A stretch of DNA of 64,000 nucleotides from JACDAV01 sp964626755 (GTDB lineage Bacteria > Chloroflexota > Limnocylindria > Limnocylindrales > CSP1-4), in assembly GCA_964626755.1 (NCBI GenBank), contig CAZVGO010000020.1:1-64000 (forward strand). The letters run 5' to 3'. The notes beneath the pieces are model-generated. The model made no database searches. It was not told the origin of the DNA and saw only the letters and a program-made list of their open reading frames with translations. Each line of letters begins with the position of its first letter. The first letter of the stretch is position 1. Below, piece by piece: positions 16,145 through 24,288 of the stretch. The position numbers were made by a program, and so were the translations under genes.

Positions 16145-17518
16145 CTAGCGGGGCTCGATCGGCGCCGACATCGGGGCGAGGCGCTCCGGCGGCGCGACGA
16201 TGGTCACCTCGCCGGATCCGGCCCACCGATCGTCGACCGGGCGGATGAGCCACATCCCCACGAGCATCGTCACCAGCAGGCTCACGACGGCCAGCTGATA
16301 GGCTCCCACGCCGAGCGCGTCGAGGAACAGGAAGAGCGTTGCCCCGTAGAGCAGCTGGCCGATCACCTGGGAGCCCTTGCCGACGAGGCCGTACAGCCCG
16401 AAGAACTCGCCGAGCCTGGCGGGCGGCGAGAGGCGGACCATGAACACCCGATCGGCGACCTGGACGCCGCCGAGGCCGCTGCCGAGGATCGCGCCGGCGA
16501 CGAGGAACATGACGAGGCCGACCGGGCCGGGGATTCCCAGTGAGACCGCCCCGAGGACGAGGCCCACCGCCCAGGACGTGAGGACGATCAGCAACGTGCG
16601 TCGTGGCCCCAGACGGTCGACGAGCCGGCCCCAGCCGAAGCTCGCGACGACGGCAACGACCGCGAGCCCCAGCAGGACGAGGAGCGCGTTCCTCTCGGTG
16701 AGACCCACGGCCTCCGTCGCCACGATCGTCATCACGACGATGATCGTGTTGACCGCGTCCGAGTAGAAGAACCGCCCGGCGAGGAACCGGAGCAGGCCGG
16801 GCACTTCGCGCGCGTGGCCGACGGTCGTCCGCAGCTGCGACCACGACGCGACGACGTCCCCGAGGGTGATTCGCGGTCCGGGCACAGCCGCCTCGCGGAC
16901 GAACAGGAAGATCGGTATCGCAAACAGCGCGTACAGCACGGCGGCGACGAGGAAGCGGTCGTCGGTGCCGACGTTCAGTGCAAAGAGGAGGATCCCGACG
17001 ACGATCGTCCCGCAGTAGCCGACTGCCACTCCGATTCCGGACAGTCGGCCGCGCGTCTCGGGCAGGCTCACGGTCTTGAGCGTGGCGTCGTAGTAGATCA
17101 GCGCGGCCTGGTAGGCGAAGTTCGCCACGATGAACAGCAGGAGCCCGAGGACGGCCCCGCTGAACCCGATGAGCGCCGTCGGCACGACGCAGAGGACCGT
17201 GAAGAACAGGAGGAACGGGAGCCGCCGGCCACCGCGATCGCTCAGCGCGCCGAGGATCGGGGAGACCAGGGCATTGAGTCCGACGCTGACCGCCACGGCA
17301 ACGCTGAAGAACAGGTTGCCCTCCCGCGGCCCGAACCGGTCGGCATTGATGAGCCAGACGCCCATCGCGCTCGAGACGACGGCAAACGAGAAGATGGTGT
17401 TGGCGAAGTCGTACAGGGCCCACGACGCGGGCACGATCGCCCGACCCGAGGGCGTCAGCCCGCCCAGCCCGCGGGACCGCGGCCGGGACGCGACGCCGGG
17501 CGAACCGCTGCTCGTCAC
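16145..17518 (-). CDS. MFS transporter, UMF1/Atg22-like
   Basis: The 457-residue protein has about 12 hydrophobic segments. ASWALYDFANTIFSFAVVS near residue 30-50 is the hallmark of the UMF1 (unknown major facilitator 1)/Atg22-like family; SPILGALSDRGGRRLPFL is the MFS loop 2-3 motif. The C-terminal half contains GWGRLVDRLGPRRTLL, the equivalent loop 8-9 motif. Substrates of bacterial UMF1 proteins are mostly unknown. It stands alone on the minus strand, convergent with the galE group and divergent from the ligase-like gene. Confidence 0.88.
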   Translation of the reverse strand: MTSSGSPGVASRPRSRGLGGLTPSGRAIVPASWALYDFANTIFSFAVVSSAMGVWLINADRFGPREGNLFFSVAVAVSVGLNALVSPILGALSDRGGRRLPFLLFFTVLCVVPTALIGFSGAVLGLLLFIVANFAYQAALIYYDATLKTVSLPETRGRLSGIGVAVGYCGTIVVGILLFALNVGTDDRFLVAAVLYALFAIPIFLFVREAAVPGPRITLGDVVASWSQLRTTVGHAREVPGLLRFLAGRFFYSDAVNTIIVVMTIVATEAVGLTERNALLVLLGLAVVAVVASFGWGRLVDRLGPRRTLLIVLTSWAVGLVLGAVSLGIPGPVGLVMFLVAGAILGSGLGGVQVADRVFMVRLSPPARLGEFFGLYGLVGKGSQVIGQLLYGATLFLFLDALGVGAYQLAVVSLLVTMLVGMWLIRPVDDRWAGSGEVTIVAPPERLAPMSAPIEPR

Positions 17519-17552
17519 CGGCCGATCTTAGAGGCCGGTCGGCGGCCGGATG

Positions 17553-17558
17553 TACGAT
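17553..17558 (+). promoter_or_regulatory. -10 box TACGAT, leaderless start
   Basis: TACGAT ends 6 nt before the ATG at 17565. It lies downstream of the alternative ATG at 17550 and therefore favours 17565. Confidence 0.45.
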
Positions 17559-17564
17559 CGGCAG

Positions 17565-18257
17565 ATGATCGACAATCCCGGCGAGCGCCGGACCTGGCGT
17601 CCCCAGGGCTTCGGCCGAAGGCAGCCGCGCCACGTCGACGACCCGCTCGTCGAACCGCTGTGGTCGGGCATCCGGGTCCTCGCCCATGTCGCGGGTACGA
17701 GCGTTGAGTTCGTCGACGGCGAGGGCGAGGCGCAGGCCTGGCCGGAGACGGCAGAAGCGCTCGCCGCGGCCGTCCAGGCCGACGCCGCCGTCCTCGATGG
17801 CTACCTCACGACCGAGGCCGCGGGCGACGGCGTCGGGGTCGTCGCCGCACCCGACCCGCAGCTCCCCACCCCCGCCGCTGTGACCCGACAGATGCTGCTG
17901 GGCGGCGGCGGCGGCCGCAACCGGCGCGCCGAGCTGATCGCGTCGATCGAAGCGAACGCCGAACCCACCCTGAAGCCTGATGACGACGTCGTATTCGTCG
18001 CGGTCGACCTGCTCATGCTCGACGACGAGGCGCTCCTCGACGTCCCGCTCCTCGAGCGAAAGCGGCTGCTCGACGCCGTCCTGCTCGAGAGTCCGCTCGT
18101 CCGGCGCGGCATCCACGTCCGCCAGCCGATCGGCGTCTGGCTCGGCACGTGGCGGAATCTCGGGTTCCGTGCCATCGCGTTCAAGGACGCCAACAGCCGC
18201 TACCGGCCGGGCACACCGAACGACGACTGGGTCACCACCCCGATCCCGCGTAACTGA
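17565..18257 (+). CDS. ATP-dependent DNA ligase-like protein lacking the catalytic lysine
   Basis: The 230-residue protein follows the layout of an ATP-dependent ligase adenylation domain. VEPLWSGIRVLAHV (about 28-41) corresponds to motif I (normally EPKWDGxR), AVLDGYL to the DGE motif, FVAVDLLMLDDEALLDVPLLERKRLL to the central motif, and GFRAIAFKDANSRYRPG to motif IV. The nucleotide-accepting Lys of motif I is Leu here, DGE is DGY, and the terminal motif V lysines are absent (DWVTTPIP). It can hardly form the enzyme-AMP intermediate, so it may bind DNA or nucleotide or be a decayed paralogue. The frame is intact. Family assignment is by motif reading only. Confidence 0.65.
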   Translation: MIDNPGERRTWRPQGFGRRQPRHVDDPLVEPLWSGIRVLAHVAGTSVEFVDGEGEAQAWPETAEALAAAVQADAAVLDGYLTTEAAGDGVGVVAAPDPQLPTPAAVTRQMLLGGGGGRNRRAELIASIEANAEPTLKPDDDVVFVAVDLLMLDDEALLDVPLLERKRLLDAVLLESPLVRRGIHVRQPIGVWLGTWRNLGFRAIAFKDANSRYRPGTPNDDWVTTPIPRN

Positions 18258-18279
18258 CACGCCCTCGGGGCGGGAATGG

Positions 18280-18285
18280 TACGGT
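18280..18285 (+). promoter_or_regulatory. -10 box TACGGT, leaderless start
   Basis: TACGGT ends 6 nt before the GTG at 18292, the first codon of the sugar-glycerate operon. Confidence 0.4.
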
Positions 18286-18291
18286 GGGCTG

Positions 18292-19677
18292 GTGCCCTCG
18301 ACCGCGCTCACCCCGGCCATCCGTGACGAGATCTCGCGGCTGGGTCGGGCCGACATCATGGTCGGCATCCCGAGCTTCAAGAACGCCGCGACGATCGGCT
18401 ACGTCGTCCGGGCGGCGCAGGCGGGCCTCGTCCAGTACTTCCCGGACCTCAAGCCGGTCCTCGTCAACTCGGACGCCGGCTCCCCGGACGGCACGCAGCG
18501 TGTCGTCGTCGACACGGAGCCGCCCGACTACGTCGAGCAGATCCTCCTCGTTCGCCCCACGAACCGGCTCGACCGGGTCAGCCTGACGTACCCGGAGATT
18601 GACGGGACCGGCGGCAAGGGCGCCGCGCTTCGAACGATCTTCGAGATCGCAGCGGCGCTCGAGGTCCAGGCGCTCGTCGTCGTCGACTCCGACCTGCGCT
18701 CGATCGTGCCCGAATGGATCGAGCTCCTCGCCGGGCCGATCCTCAAGGGCGGCTACGACTTCGTCGCCCCGCTCTACGCCCGCTACAAGTACGACGGGAC
18801 GATCACGAACACCGTCACCTATCCGCTCACCCGCGCCCTGTACGGCCACCGGATCCGCCAGCCGATCGGCGGCGACTTCGGGGTGTCCGGAGACCTCGTC
18901 CGCCACTACCTTGCCCAGGAGGACTGGACGGACGACGTCAGCAAGTTCGGGATCGACATCTGGATGACGACCTCGGCCCTGGCCGGCGGCTTCGCCGTGT
19001 GTCAGACCCGCCTCGGGGCGAAGATCCACGACCCGAAGGACCCCGGCTCGGACCTGGGCCCAATGTTCCGGCAGGTCGTCGGGACGATCCTGCGGCTGGC
19101 GATCCGTCATCCCGATCACTGGCTCAACATCCGGGGCAGTCACGACGTTCCGGCGTACGGATTCGAGCGGATCATCGACCCGCCCCCGCTCGAGGTGAAC
19201 ACCATCCGCCTGCTGACCGAGTTCCACCAGGGGTCGCTGACGCTGGCCGACCGCTGGCGAGAGATGTTCGCGCCCGCGAACGTCGAGACGCTCCTCGTCC
19301 TCGCCGAGGAGGCCGGCCAGCTCACGGATTCGGCGCGGGCGAAGCTCGGGCTGGGCGGCGACACTTCGTCGACGACCGCGACCACCGCGGAGATGGCCGA
19401 TTCGCTCGCCGCATTTCACTTCCCGGATGACGTCTGGGCACGCCTGATCTACGACCTCGTCGTTGCCGCCCGGCGCGGCGACATCGCGATGGAGGTGATG
19501 GTCGCGGCGCTCGTGCCGGTCTATTTCGGTCGTGTGGGCAGCTTCGTCATCGAGAACCGCGCGGTCACGACGGACCAGGCGGAGGAGCGGGTGGAGCGCC
19601 AGGCCCGCGAGTTCGAGCTGCTGAAGCCGTACCTCGTGGAGCGCTGGCACCAGATCGATGCCGAGGTCCCGGCATGA
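18292..19677 (+). CDS. Family 2-like glycosyltransferase, possibly glucosylglycerate synthase type
   Basis: The 461-residue GT-A protein has MVGIPSFKNAATIGYVVRAAQ near residue 22-42, VVVDSDLRSI (the DxD-like site) near 125, and QPIGGDFGVSGDLVRHYL near 190. Acceptor-side residues follow in FGIDIWMTTSALAGGF. The pattern resembles sugar-glycerate synthases that use NDP-sugars. It overlaps by 4 nt (ATGA) with a GpgS-domain gene, and a glycerate kinase follows, so glycerate is the likely acceptor pathway. Whether the sugar is glucose or mannose cannot be read from the sequence. The GTG at 18292 is chosen because the domain starts directly after it. Confidence 0.75.
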   Translation: MPSTALTPAIRDEISRLGRADIMVGIPSFKNAATIGYVVRAAQAGLVQYFPDLKPVLVNSDAGSPDGTQRVVVDTEPPDYVEQILLVRPTNRLDRVSLTYPEIDGTGGKGAALRTIFEIAAALEVQALVVVDSDLRSIVPEWIELLAGPILKGGYDFVAPLYARYKYDGTITNTVTYPLTRALYGHRIRQPIGGDFGVSGDLVRHYLAQEDWTDDVSKFGIDIWMTTSALAGGFAVCQTRLGAKIHDPKDPGSDLGPMFRQVVGTILRLAIRHPDHWLNIRGSHDVPAYGFERIIDPPPLEVNTIRLLTEFHQGSLTLADRWREMFAPANVETLLVLAEEAGQLTDSARAKLGLGGDTSSTTATTAEMADSLAAFHFPDDVWARLIYDLVVAARRGDIAMEVMVAALVPVYFGRVGSFVIENRAVTTDQAEERVERQAREFELLKPYLVERWHQIDAEVPA

Positions 19678-21620
19678 CCAGCCGCAGCCCGCTCCCCTCG
19701 CGGATTCTCATCCCCGTCGCCAACCCGATGACGGCGGAGGAGCTCATCCGGCTCGGGTCGGCGCTGCTCGAGAAGCGGACCGGCCAGCTGACCGCCCTCG
19801 GGATCGTGGAGGTGCCCGAAGGCATGCCCCTCTCGGAGGGCGCGACGCGAGCCCGCCACGCCCGCCGGCTCCTCCAGCGCGTCCTCGACTTTGCCCCGGA
19901 GGGGACGACGATCCAGCCGATTGTCCGGATCGGCCGCCACGCGGCGGAGGGGATCATCGAGGCGTCCGCCGAGCAGGAGGCGGACCTGATCATCTTCGGC
20001 TGGGGCGGCAAGCCGCCGGCCGGCCGCGATGGCAAGGGCGCGATGGTCTTTTCGACGACGATCGACGAGGTCGTACGCGACGCGCCATGCGACATCGCCG
20101 TCGTCAAGCAGCGCGGATCAGGCGAGATCCGCCGGGTGCTCGTCCCGGTCCGGGGCGGCCCGCACGCCGAGCTCGCGATCCGGTTTGCCGACGCGATCGC
20201 GCGTCGCCACGACGCCGTGGTCGTCGTCCTCCATCTCGTCCCGCCGGGGATCACCCGGGCCGTCCGTGCCCAGGCGGAGCACGCGCTCGCCTCGTTCGTC
20301 CGGCTGCACGTCGAAGGACGCACGGAGTCGCTCCTGCGCGAGGCGGTGAACGTCAGGAACGCGATCCTGCGCGAGGCAGAGCAGGCCGACCTCGTCGTGA
20401 TGGGGGCATCGGCGCCGCCGGCCGGGCACGACGGTACGACCCACCTGTTCGGCGCGCTGCCGGAGGCCGTCGCCACCCGGGCCCGACCGACGGTCGTCGT
20501 CGTCAAGACCCGCGAATCGATCGGGCGACAGACGTTCGAGCAGCTCGCTCAGCGGGCAGAGACGCTGGCCGCCGCGGATCGGGCCGCGGAAGAGGCGCGG
20601 GCCGTCCCCGCCCGGGTCGAGCGCTGGTTCGGCGAATCGAACTTCCACCACCGGGAGTTCTCCGACCTGCGCCGCCTCGTCCAGCTCAAGGAGAAGCAAA
20701 ACATCACGATCAGCCTCGTCCTGCCGGCGCTCGACGAGGAGGAGACGATCGGGCCGATCGTCCGGCGGGCGATGCGCGAGATGGTCGGCCGGGTGCCGCT
20801 CCTCGACGAGGTCCTCGTGATCGATTCGGCGTCGACGGACCGAACCCGCGAGATCGCCGAGGCCGAGGGCGCGCGTGTGGTCCAGCACCCGGACGTGCTC
20901 TCTCGCTACGGCTCGTTCCGGGGCAAGGGCGAGGCGCTCTGGAAGTCCGTGTTCGAGACGAGCGGTGACATCATCGTGTGGGCCGACACGGACGTCCGCA
21001 ACTGGCACCCGAGGATGGTCTACGGGACTCTCGGACCGCTCCTTCACGAGCCCCGGCTCCAGTACGTCAAGGGCTACTACCAGCGCCCGATCGTCGAGGG
21101 CGGCGTGCTCAAGGAAGGCGGCGGGGGAAGGGTCACTGAGCTGGTCGCGCGGCCGTTGATCAACCTGTTCTACCCGGAGCTGTCGGGGCTCATTCAGCCC
21201 CTGTCCGGTGAGTACGCGGGGCGGCGCTCGCTGCTCGAGGCGATCCCGTTCTTCACCGGCTACGCGGTCGAGATCGGGCACCTCATCGACGTCGCGGAGC
21301 GGGTCGGGATCGAGGCCCTCGGGCAGGTCGACCTCGAGCGGCGGGTCCACCGGAACCAGGAGCTCGAGGGCCTCTCGCGAATGTCGTTCGTCATCCTCCA
21401 GGCGGTGATGAAGCGGCTCGAAGAGCGGCGCAAGGCGCGCCTCTTCGCGGAGCTCGGGTCGACGATGAAGCTGCCGCGCTCCGGCCGGGGACGGCTCTCG
21501 CTCGAGGTCATCGAGCTTGCCGACCAGGAGCGCCCGCCGATGATCCGGATTCCGGAGTACCTCGAGCGGAGGCAGCAGGCCGGCGCGACCGTTCAGGGTC
21601 TCGAACCGGTCCTTCGATGA
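19674..21620 (+). CDS. Two UspA domains fused to a glucosyl-3-phosphoglycerate synthase-like domain
   Basis: The 648-residue protein has two universal-stress-protein repeats (about 8-145 and 148-285: RILIPVANPMTAEEL, DLIIFGWGGK; then RRVLVPVRGGPHAELA, DLVVMGASAPPAG). A glycosyltransferase domain of the GpgS (GT81) type follows at about 340-610: ISLVLPALDEEETIGPIVRR, EVLVIDSASTDRT, the metal site WADTDVRN, and IQPLSGEYAGRR. GpgS makes glucosyl-3-phosphoglycerate from an NDP-glucose and 3-phosphoglycerate. It overlaps both neighbours by 4 nt. The fusion suggests that synthesis of the solute is tied to ATP or stress sensing by the Usp part. No GpgP phosphatase gene is adjacent. Confidence 0.85.
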   Translation: MTSRSPLPSRILIPVANPMTAEELIRLGSALLEKRTGQLTALGIVEVPEGMPLSEGATRARHARRLLQRVLDFAPEGTTIQPIVRIGRHAAEGIIEASAEQEADLIIFGWGGKPPAGRDGKGAMVFSTTIDEVVRDAPCDIAVVKQRGSGEIRRVLVPVRGGPHAELAIRFADAIARRHDAVVVVLHLVPPGITRAVRAQAEHALASFVRLHVEGRTESLLREAVNVRNAILREAEQADLVVMGASAPPAGHDGTTHLFGALPEAVATRARPTVVVVKTRESIGRQTFEQLAQRAETLAAADRAAEEARAVPARVERWFGESNFHHREFSDLRRLVQLKEKQNITISLVLPALDEEETIGPIVRRAMREMVGRVPLLDEVLVIDSASTDRTREIAEAEGARVVQHPDVLSRYGSFRGKGEALWKSVFETSGDIIVWADTDVRNWHPRMVYGTLGPLLHEPRLQYVKGYYQRPIVEGGVLKEGGGGRVTELVARPLINLFYPELSGLIQPLSGEYAGRRSLLEAIPFFTGYAVEIGHLIDVAERVGIEALGQVDLERRVHRNQELEGLSRMSFVILQAVMKRLEERRKARLFAELGSTMKLPRSGRGRLSLEVIELADQERPPMIRIPEYLERRQQAGATVQGLEPVLR

Positions 21621-22744
21621 CCGGGCCGCCCGGCGGGCGGCTGACCGTCCTGTTCGCCCCCGATTCGTTCAAGGGCTCACTGACCTCCGTCGACGTGGCG
21701 ACGGCCCTGCGGGATGGCTGGCGACGCGCTCGACCGGACGACGCCGTCCTCCTGGCGCCCCTCGCCGACGGCGGCGAGGGAACGCTCGTCGCGATCGAGG
21801 CCGCCGGCGGCTGGGAGTGGCGGACGACGAGGACGACTGATCCGATCGGGCGCCCGATCACCGCGCGTTGGCTGCGCTCCACCGACGGAACCGAGGCCGT
21901 TGTCGAACTCGCGGAGGCGTCGGGGTTGTCGCGTGTGCCGGTCTCCCAACGTCAGCCCCACATGGCCTCGACGTTCGGGACAGGAACAGTCGTCCGCACC
22001 GCTGTCGAGGCGGGCGTCGACCGGGTAATGCTGGGCATCGGGGGGAGCGCCACGACCGACGGTGGATACGGCCTGATCGGAGGGCTCGGGGCCGAGGTGC
22101 GCGACTGGCTCCGTCCGGTCGAAGAACTGCGGCCTCGATACGGCCGCGTCGACGTGATCGTCGCCTGTGACGTACAGAACCCGCTCCTCGGGTCCGACGG
22201 TGCAGCCGCGGTATACGGCCCGCAGAAGGGGGCGTCGAAGAAGGACGTCACCAAACTCGAGCGGCGGCTGGCCGAATGGGCCGAGCGCCTGGAGGCTGCG
22301 ACCGGCCGCCGCGAGCGCGACACGCCAGGCGCCGGGGCTGCGGGCGGCGTTGGCTTCGGGCTGCTGGCGATCCGGGACGTGTTTCGGTCGTTTGCCCTCC
22401 GCCCGGGGATCGACCTCGTGATGGAGGCCGCCGGCTTTGACGACAAACTCGCCCGGGCGGATGTCGTCATCACCGGCGAGGGCCGGATCGACGCCCAGAC
22501 GGCGTTCGGCAAGACGGCCCTCGGGGTCGCGCGGCGCGCGCACGCGCGCGGGGTCCCGTGCATCGCCGTGGGCGGTGGCGTGACCCCGGACGGCAGCGCC
22601 GCGCTCGATGGCCTCGCCGTCGCGGTGCCGGTCGTCGAGCAGGCGCAGACCGTTGAGGAAGCTATGGCCGCCGGCACCGCTCCGCTCAATCGCTGTGGCG
22701 AGCGACTCGCGCGATTGGTCAGTTTGACTAAGTCACTGGACTAA
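21617..22744 (+). CDS. Glycerate kinase (GarK/GlxK family)
   Basis: The 375-residue protein starts with the family hallmark APDSFKGSLTSVDVA and has LADGGEGTL, LGIGGSATTDGG and GAAGGVGFGLLA, then the ATP-side segment ITGEGRIDAQTAFGK. It phosphorylates D-glycerate with ATP, normally at position 2 in this family. Its ATG overlaps the fusion gene by 4 nt, so all three genes are translationally coupled. In context it could recycle glycerate released from the solute or supply phosphoglycerate for its synthesis. The stop codon lies inside the operator-like repeat of the toxin-antitoxin pair that follows. Confidence 0.93.
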   Translation: MTGPPGGRLTVLFAPDSFKGSLTSVDVATALRDGWRRARPDDAVLLAPLADGGEGTLVAIEAAGGWEWRTTRTTDPIGRPITARWLRSTDGTEAVVELAEASGLSRVPVSQRQPHMASTFGTGTVVRTAVEAGVDRVMLGIGGSATTDGGYGLIGGLGAEVRDWLRPVEELRPRYGRVDVIVACDVQNPLLGSDGAAAVYGPQKGASKKDVTKLERRLAEWAERLEAATGRRERDTPGAGAAGGVGFGLLAIRDVFRSFALRPGIDLVMEAAGFDDKLARADVVITGEGRIDAQTAFGKTALGVARRAHARGVPCIAVGGGVTPDGSAALDGLAVAVPVVEQAQTVEEAMAAGTAPLNRCGERLARLVSLTKSLD

Positions 22745-22749
22745 GTCAT
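22725..22749. promoter_or_regulatory. Paired palindromes, operator of the Phd/PIN module
   Basis: TGACTAAGTCA (22725-22735) is a perfect palindrome around a central A. GGACTAAGTCAT (22738-22749) repeats it 13 bp further on. The antitoxin ATG is at 22759. Two tandem dyads just before the antitoxin gene fit conditional autoregulation by a Phd-type antitoxin. Confidence 0.65.
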
Positions 22750-22758
22750 TCTGGCGGC

Positions 22759-23016
22759 ATGGACACCGTCAACGTGCATGACGCAAAGACCCACCTCTCG
22801 CGGCTGCTCGAGAGAGTCCGGCGAGGCGAACGGATCGTCATCGCGAAGGCGGGCATTCCCGTGGCTGTCCTCGGGCCGATCGAGGACCTTCGCCGGGAGC
22901 CGCGGAGGCCCGGCAACGAGCCGATCGTCATCCACCCCAACTTCGACGACCCCTTACCTGAGTTCGACCCCGGTTACTTTCATCCAGAGGATCCGCTCCG
23001 GTCGGATCCTCGATGA
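22759..23016 (+). CDS. Antitoxin, Phd/YefM family
   Basis: This 85-residue protein has VNVHDAKTHLSRLLERVRRGERIVIAKAGIPVAVL at its N-terminus, the DNA-binding dimer fold of Phd/YefM antitoxins. The C-terminal 40 residues are Pro/Asp-rich (DDPLPEFDPGYFHPEDP) and would wrap the toxin. It overlaps the PIN toxin gene by 4 nt (ATGA). It should neutralise the PIN toxin and repress its own promoter at the paired dyads upstream. Confidence 0.92.
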   Translation: MDTVNVHDAKTHLSRLLERVRRGERIVIAKAGIPVAVLGPIEDLRREPRRPGNEPIVIHPNFDDPLPEFDPGYFHPEDPLRSDPR

Positions 23017-23402
23017 GGATCCTCCTCGATACCAGCACGTTTCTGTGGTGGATAACCAATCTGGGTGCCGAGGTCTCTGACTCGGCCCGCTCGGCGATCG
23101 CCGATCCGGAGAACCTGGTTTTCGTGAGCGTCGCGTCGGCATGGGAGATCAGCATCAAGAGCGGCCGGGGGCGGCTTGCGATGCCGCAGCCGGTCGAGCA
23201 ACACATGCCTGAGCTGATCATGAAGTACGAGTTCGGCGTACTCGGAATCGATCTGCGGCACGCGCTCAGGGCAGGCGCCCTGCCGGACCTCCATCGAGAC
23301 CCGTTCGACCGGCTTCTCGTCGCCCAGGGCCAGCTCGAGGGCATGGTGATTGCCACCCCGGACGAGATCGTTCGGAAATACGACGTCGAGACCATCTGGT
23401 GA
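23013..23402 (+). CDS. PIN-domain toxin (VapC-like ribonuclease)
   Basis: The 129-residue PIN protein has the expected acidic residues: Asp6 in LLDTSTFLWW, Glu in ASAWEISIK, Asp in HRDPFDRLLVAQ, and a final Asp in ATPDEIV. FLWW and AWEISIK mark the PIN subfamily that pairs with Phd antitoxins. It would be an Mg-dependent RNase held inactive by the preceding antitoxin. Its stop overlaps the start of the endonuclease III gene (GTGA), so that gene may be read through from the toxin-antitoxin promoter. Confidence 0.92.
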   Translation: MRILLDTSTFLWWITNLGAEVSDSARSAIADPENLVFVSVASAWEISIKSGRGRLAMPQPVEQHMPELIMKYEFGVLGIDLRHALRAGALPDLHRDPFDRLLVAQGQLEGMVIATPDEIVRKYDVETIW

Positions 23403-24241
23403 CGACGGCCGGCGCCGCCCGCCGCCCGGCGACGAAGCGCCCGAAGCGGCCGCGCCGTCGCAAGCCGGATCCGATCAAGGCATGGATCCGCCGCCTGGGT
23501 CGGACCCGTCCGAACCTCGTCCGGGACGTCCTCGACGGCCTCATCTCGACCTACGGCCGCCCCGTCTGGGAACGCCGGCTCGACCCGACCAGCGAGCTGA
23601 TCCTGACGATCCTCACTCAGAACAGCGCCGACACGAACGCCGAGAAGGCGTTCGAGGCACTCCGGCAAGCCTATCCGGGAGGGGGTGAGATCCAGGAGCC
23701 CAAGCTGGGTGCCGGCTGGGGCGGTCTCGGGCTCCCCCCCGGAGCGGCGCCCGACTGGGCGGCCGTGGAGGTGGCGGCCATACCCGAGCTGACGGACGTG
23801 ATCCGCCCGGGCGGTCTGGCGAACCAGAAGGCGCCGCGCCTGCAGGCCGCGCTCCGGACGATCCGCGAAGAGCGGGGCGACTACTCCCTCGAGTTCCTCG
23901 GCGACCTGCCGGCGATCGAGGCGCGCGACTGGCTCACCCGGATCGACGGGATCGGCAAGAAGACGGCCTCGATCGTCCTGCTCTTCTGCTTCGGCATGCC
24001 GCTCATGCCGGTCGACCGGCACGTCGAGCGGGTCGTGAAACGGATCGGGCTCATCCCGCCGAAGGCGACGGCCGATGACGCCCACGAGCTGTTCCTCGCG
24101 ATGCTCCAGCCGGACGCGGTGTACGAGGCCCACGTCAACCTGATCCAGCACGGCCGGAAGATCTGCCACGCGCGCAATCCCCAGCACGAGATCTGCCCGG
24201 TCGCGGCGCGCTGCCGGTTCGTCGACCCGAAGGCGCCCTGA
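23399..24241 (+). CDS. Endonuclease III-like DNA glycosylase with altered Fe-S motif
   Basis: The 280-residue HhH-GPD glycosylase has LTQNSADTNAEKAF, the helix-hairpin-helix with catalytic Lys in RIDGIGKKTASIVL, and the catalytic Asp in MPVDRHVERV. The C-terminal cluster-binding motif reads C-x6-H-x2-C-x5-C: the second Cys of the usual C-x6-C-x2-C-x5-C is replaced by His. A basic 35-residue N-terminal extension precedes the fold, and an insertion of about 25 residues (GGEIQEPKLGAGWGG) follows the first helices. It probably excises oxidised pyrimidines. Translation looks coupled to the PIN gene. Confidence 0.88.
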   Translation: MTTAGAARRPATKRPKRPRRRKPDPIKAWIRRLGRTRPNLVRDVLDGLISTYGRPVWERRLDPTSELILTILTQNSADTNAEKAFEALRQAYPGGGEIQEPKLGAGWGGLGLPPGAAPDWAAVEVAAIPELTDVIRPGGLANQKAPRLQAALRTIREERGDYSLEFLGDLPAIEARDWLTRIDGIGKKTASIVLLFCFGMPLMPVDRHVERVVKRIGLIPPKATADDAHELFLAMLQPDAVYEAHVNLIQHGRKICHARNPQHEICPVAARCRFVDPKAP

Positions 24242-24276
24242 CCTCAGGCGGGCTTCGAACGGCGTCTTCCCGCTGC

Positions 24277-24282
24277 TATCCT
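24277..24282 (+). promoter_or_regulatory. -10 box TATCCT, leaderless start
   Basis: TATCCT ends 6 nt before the ATG at 24289 of the response regulator. Confidence 0.45.
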
Positions 24283-24288
24283 CGACCC

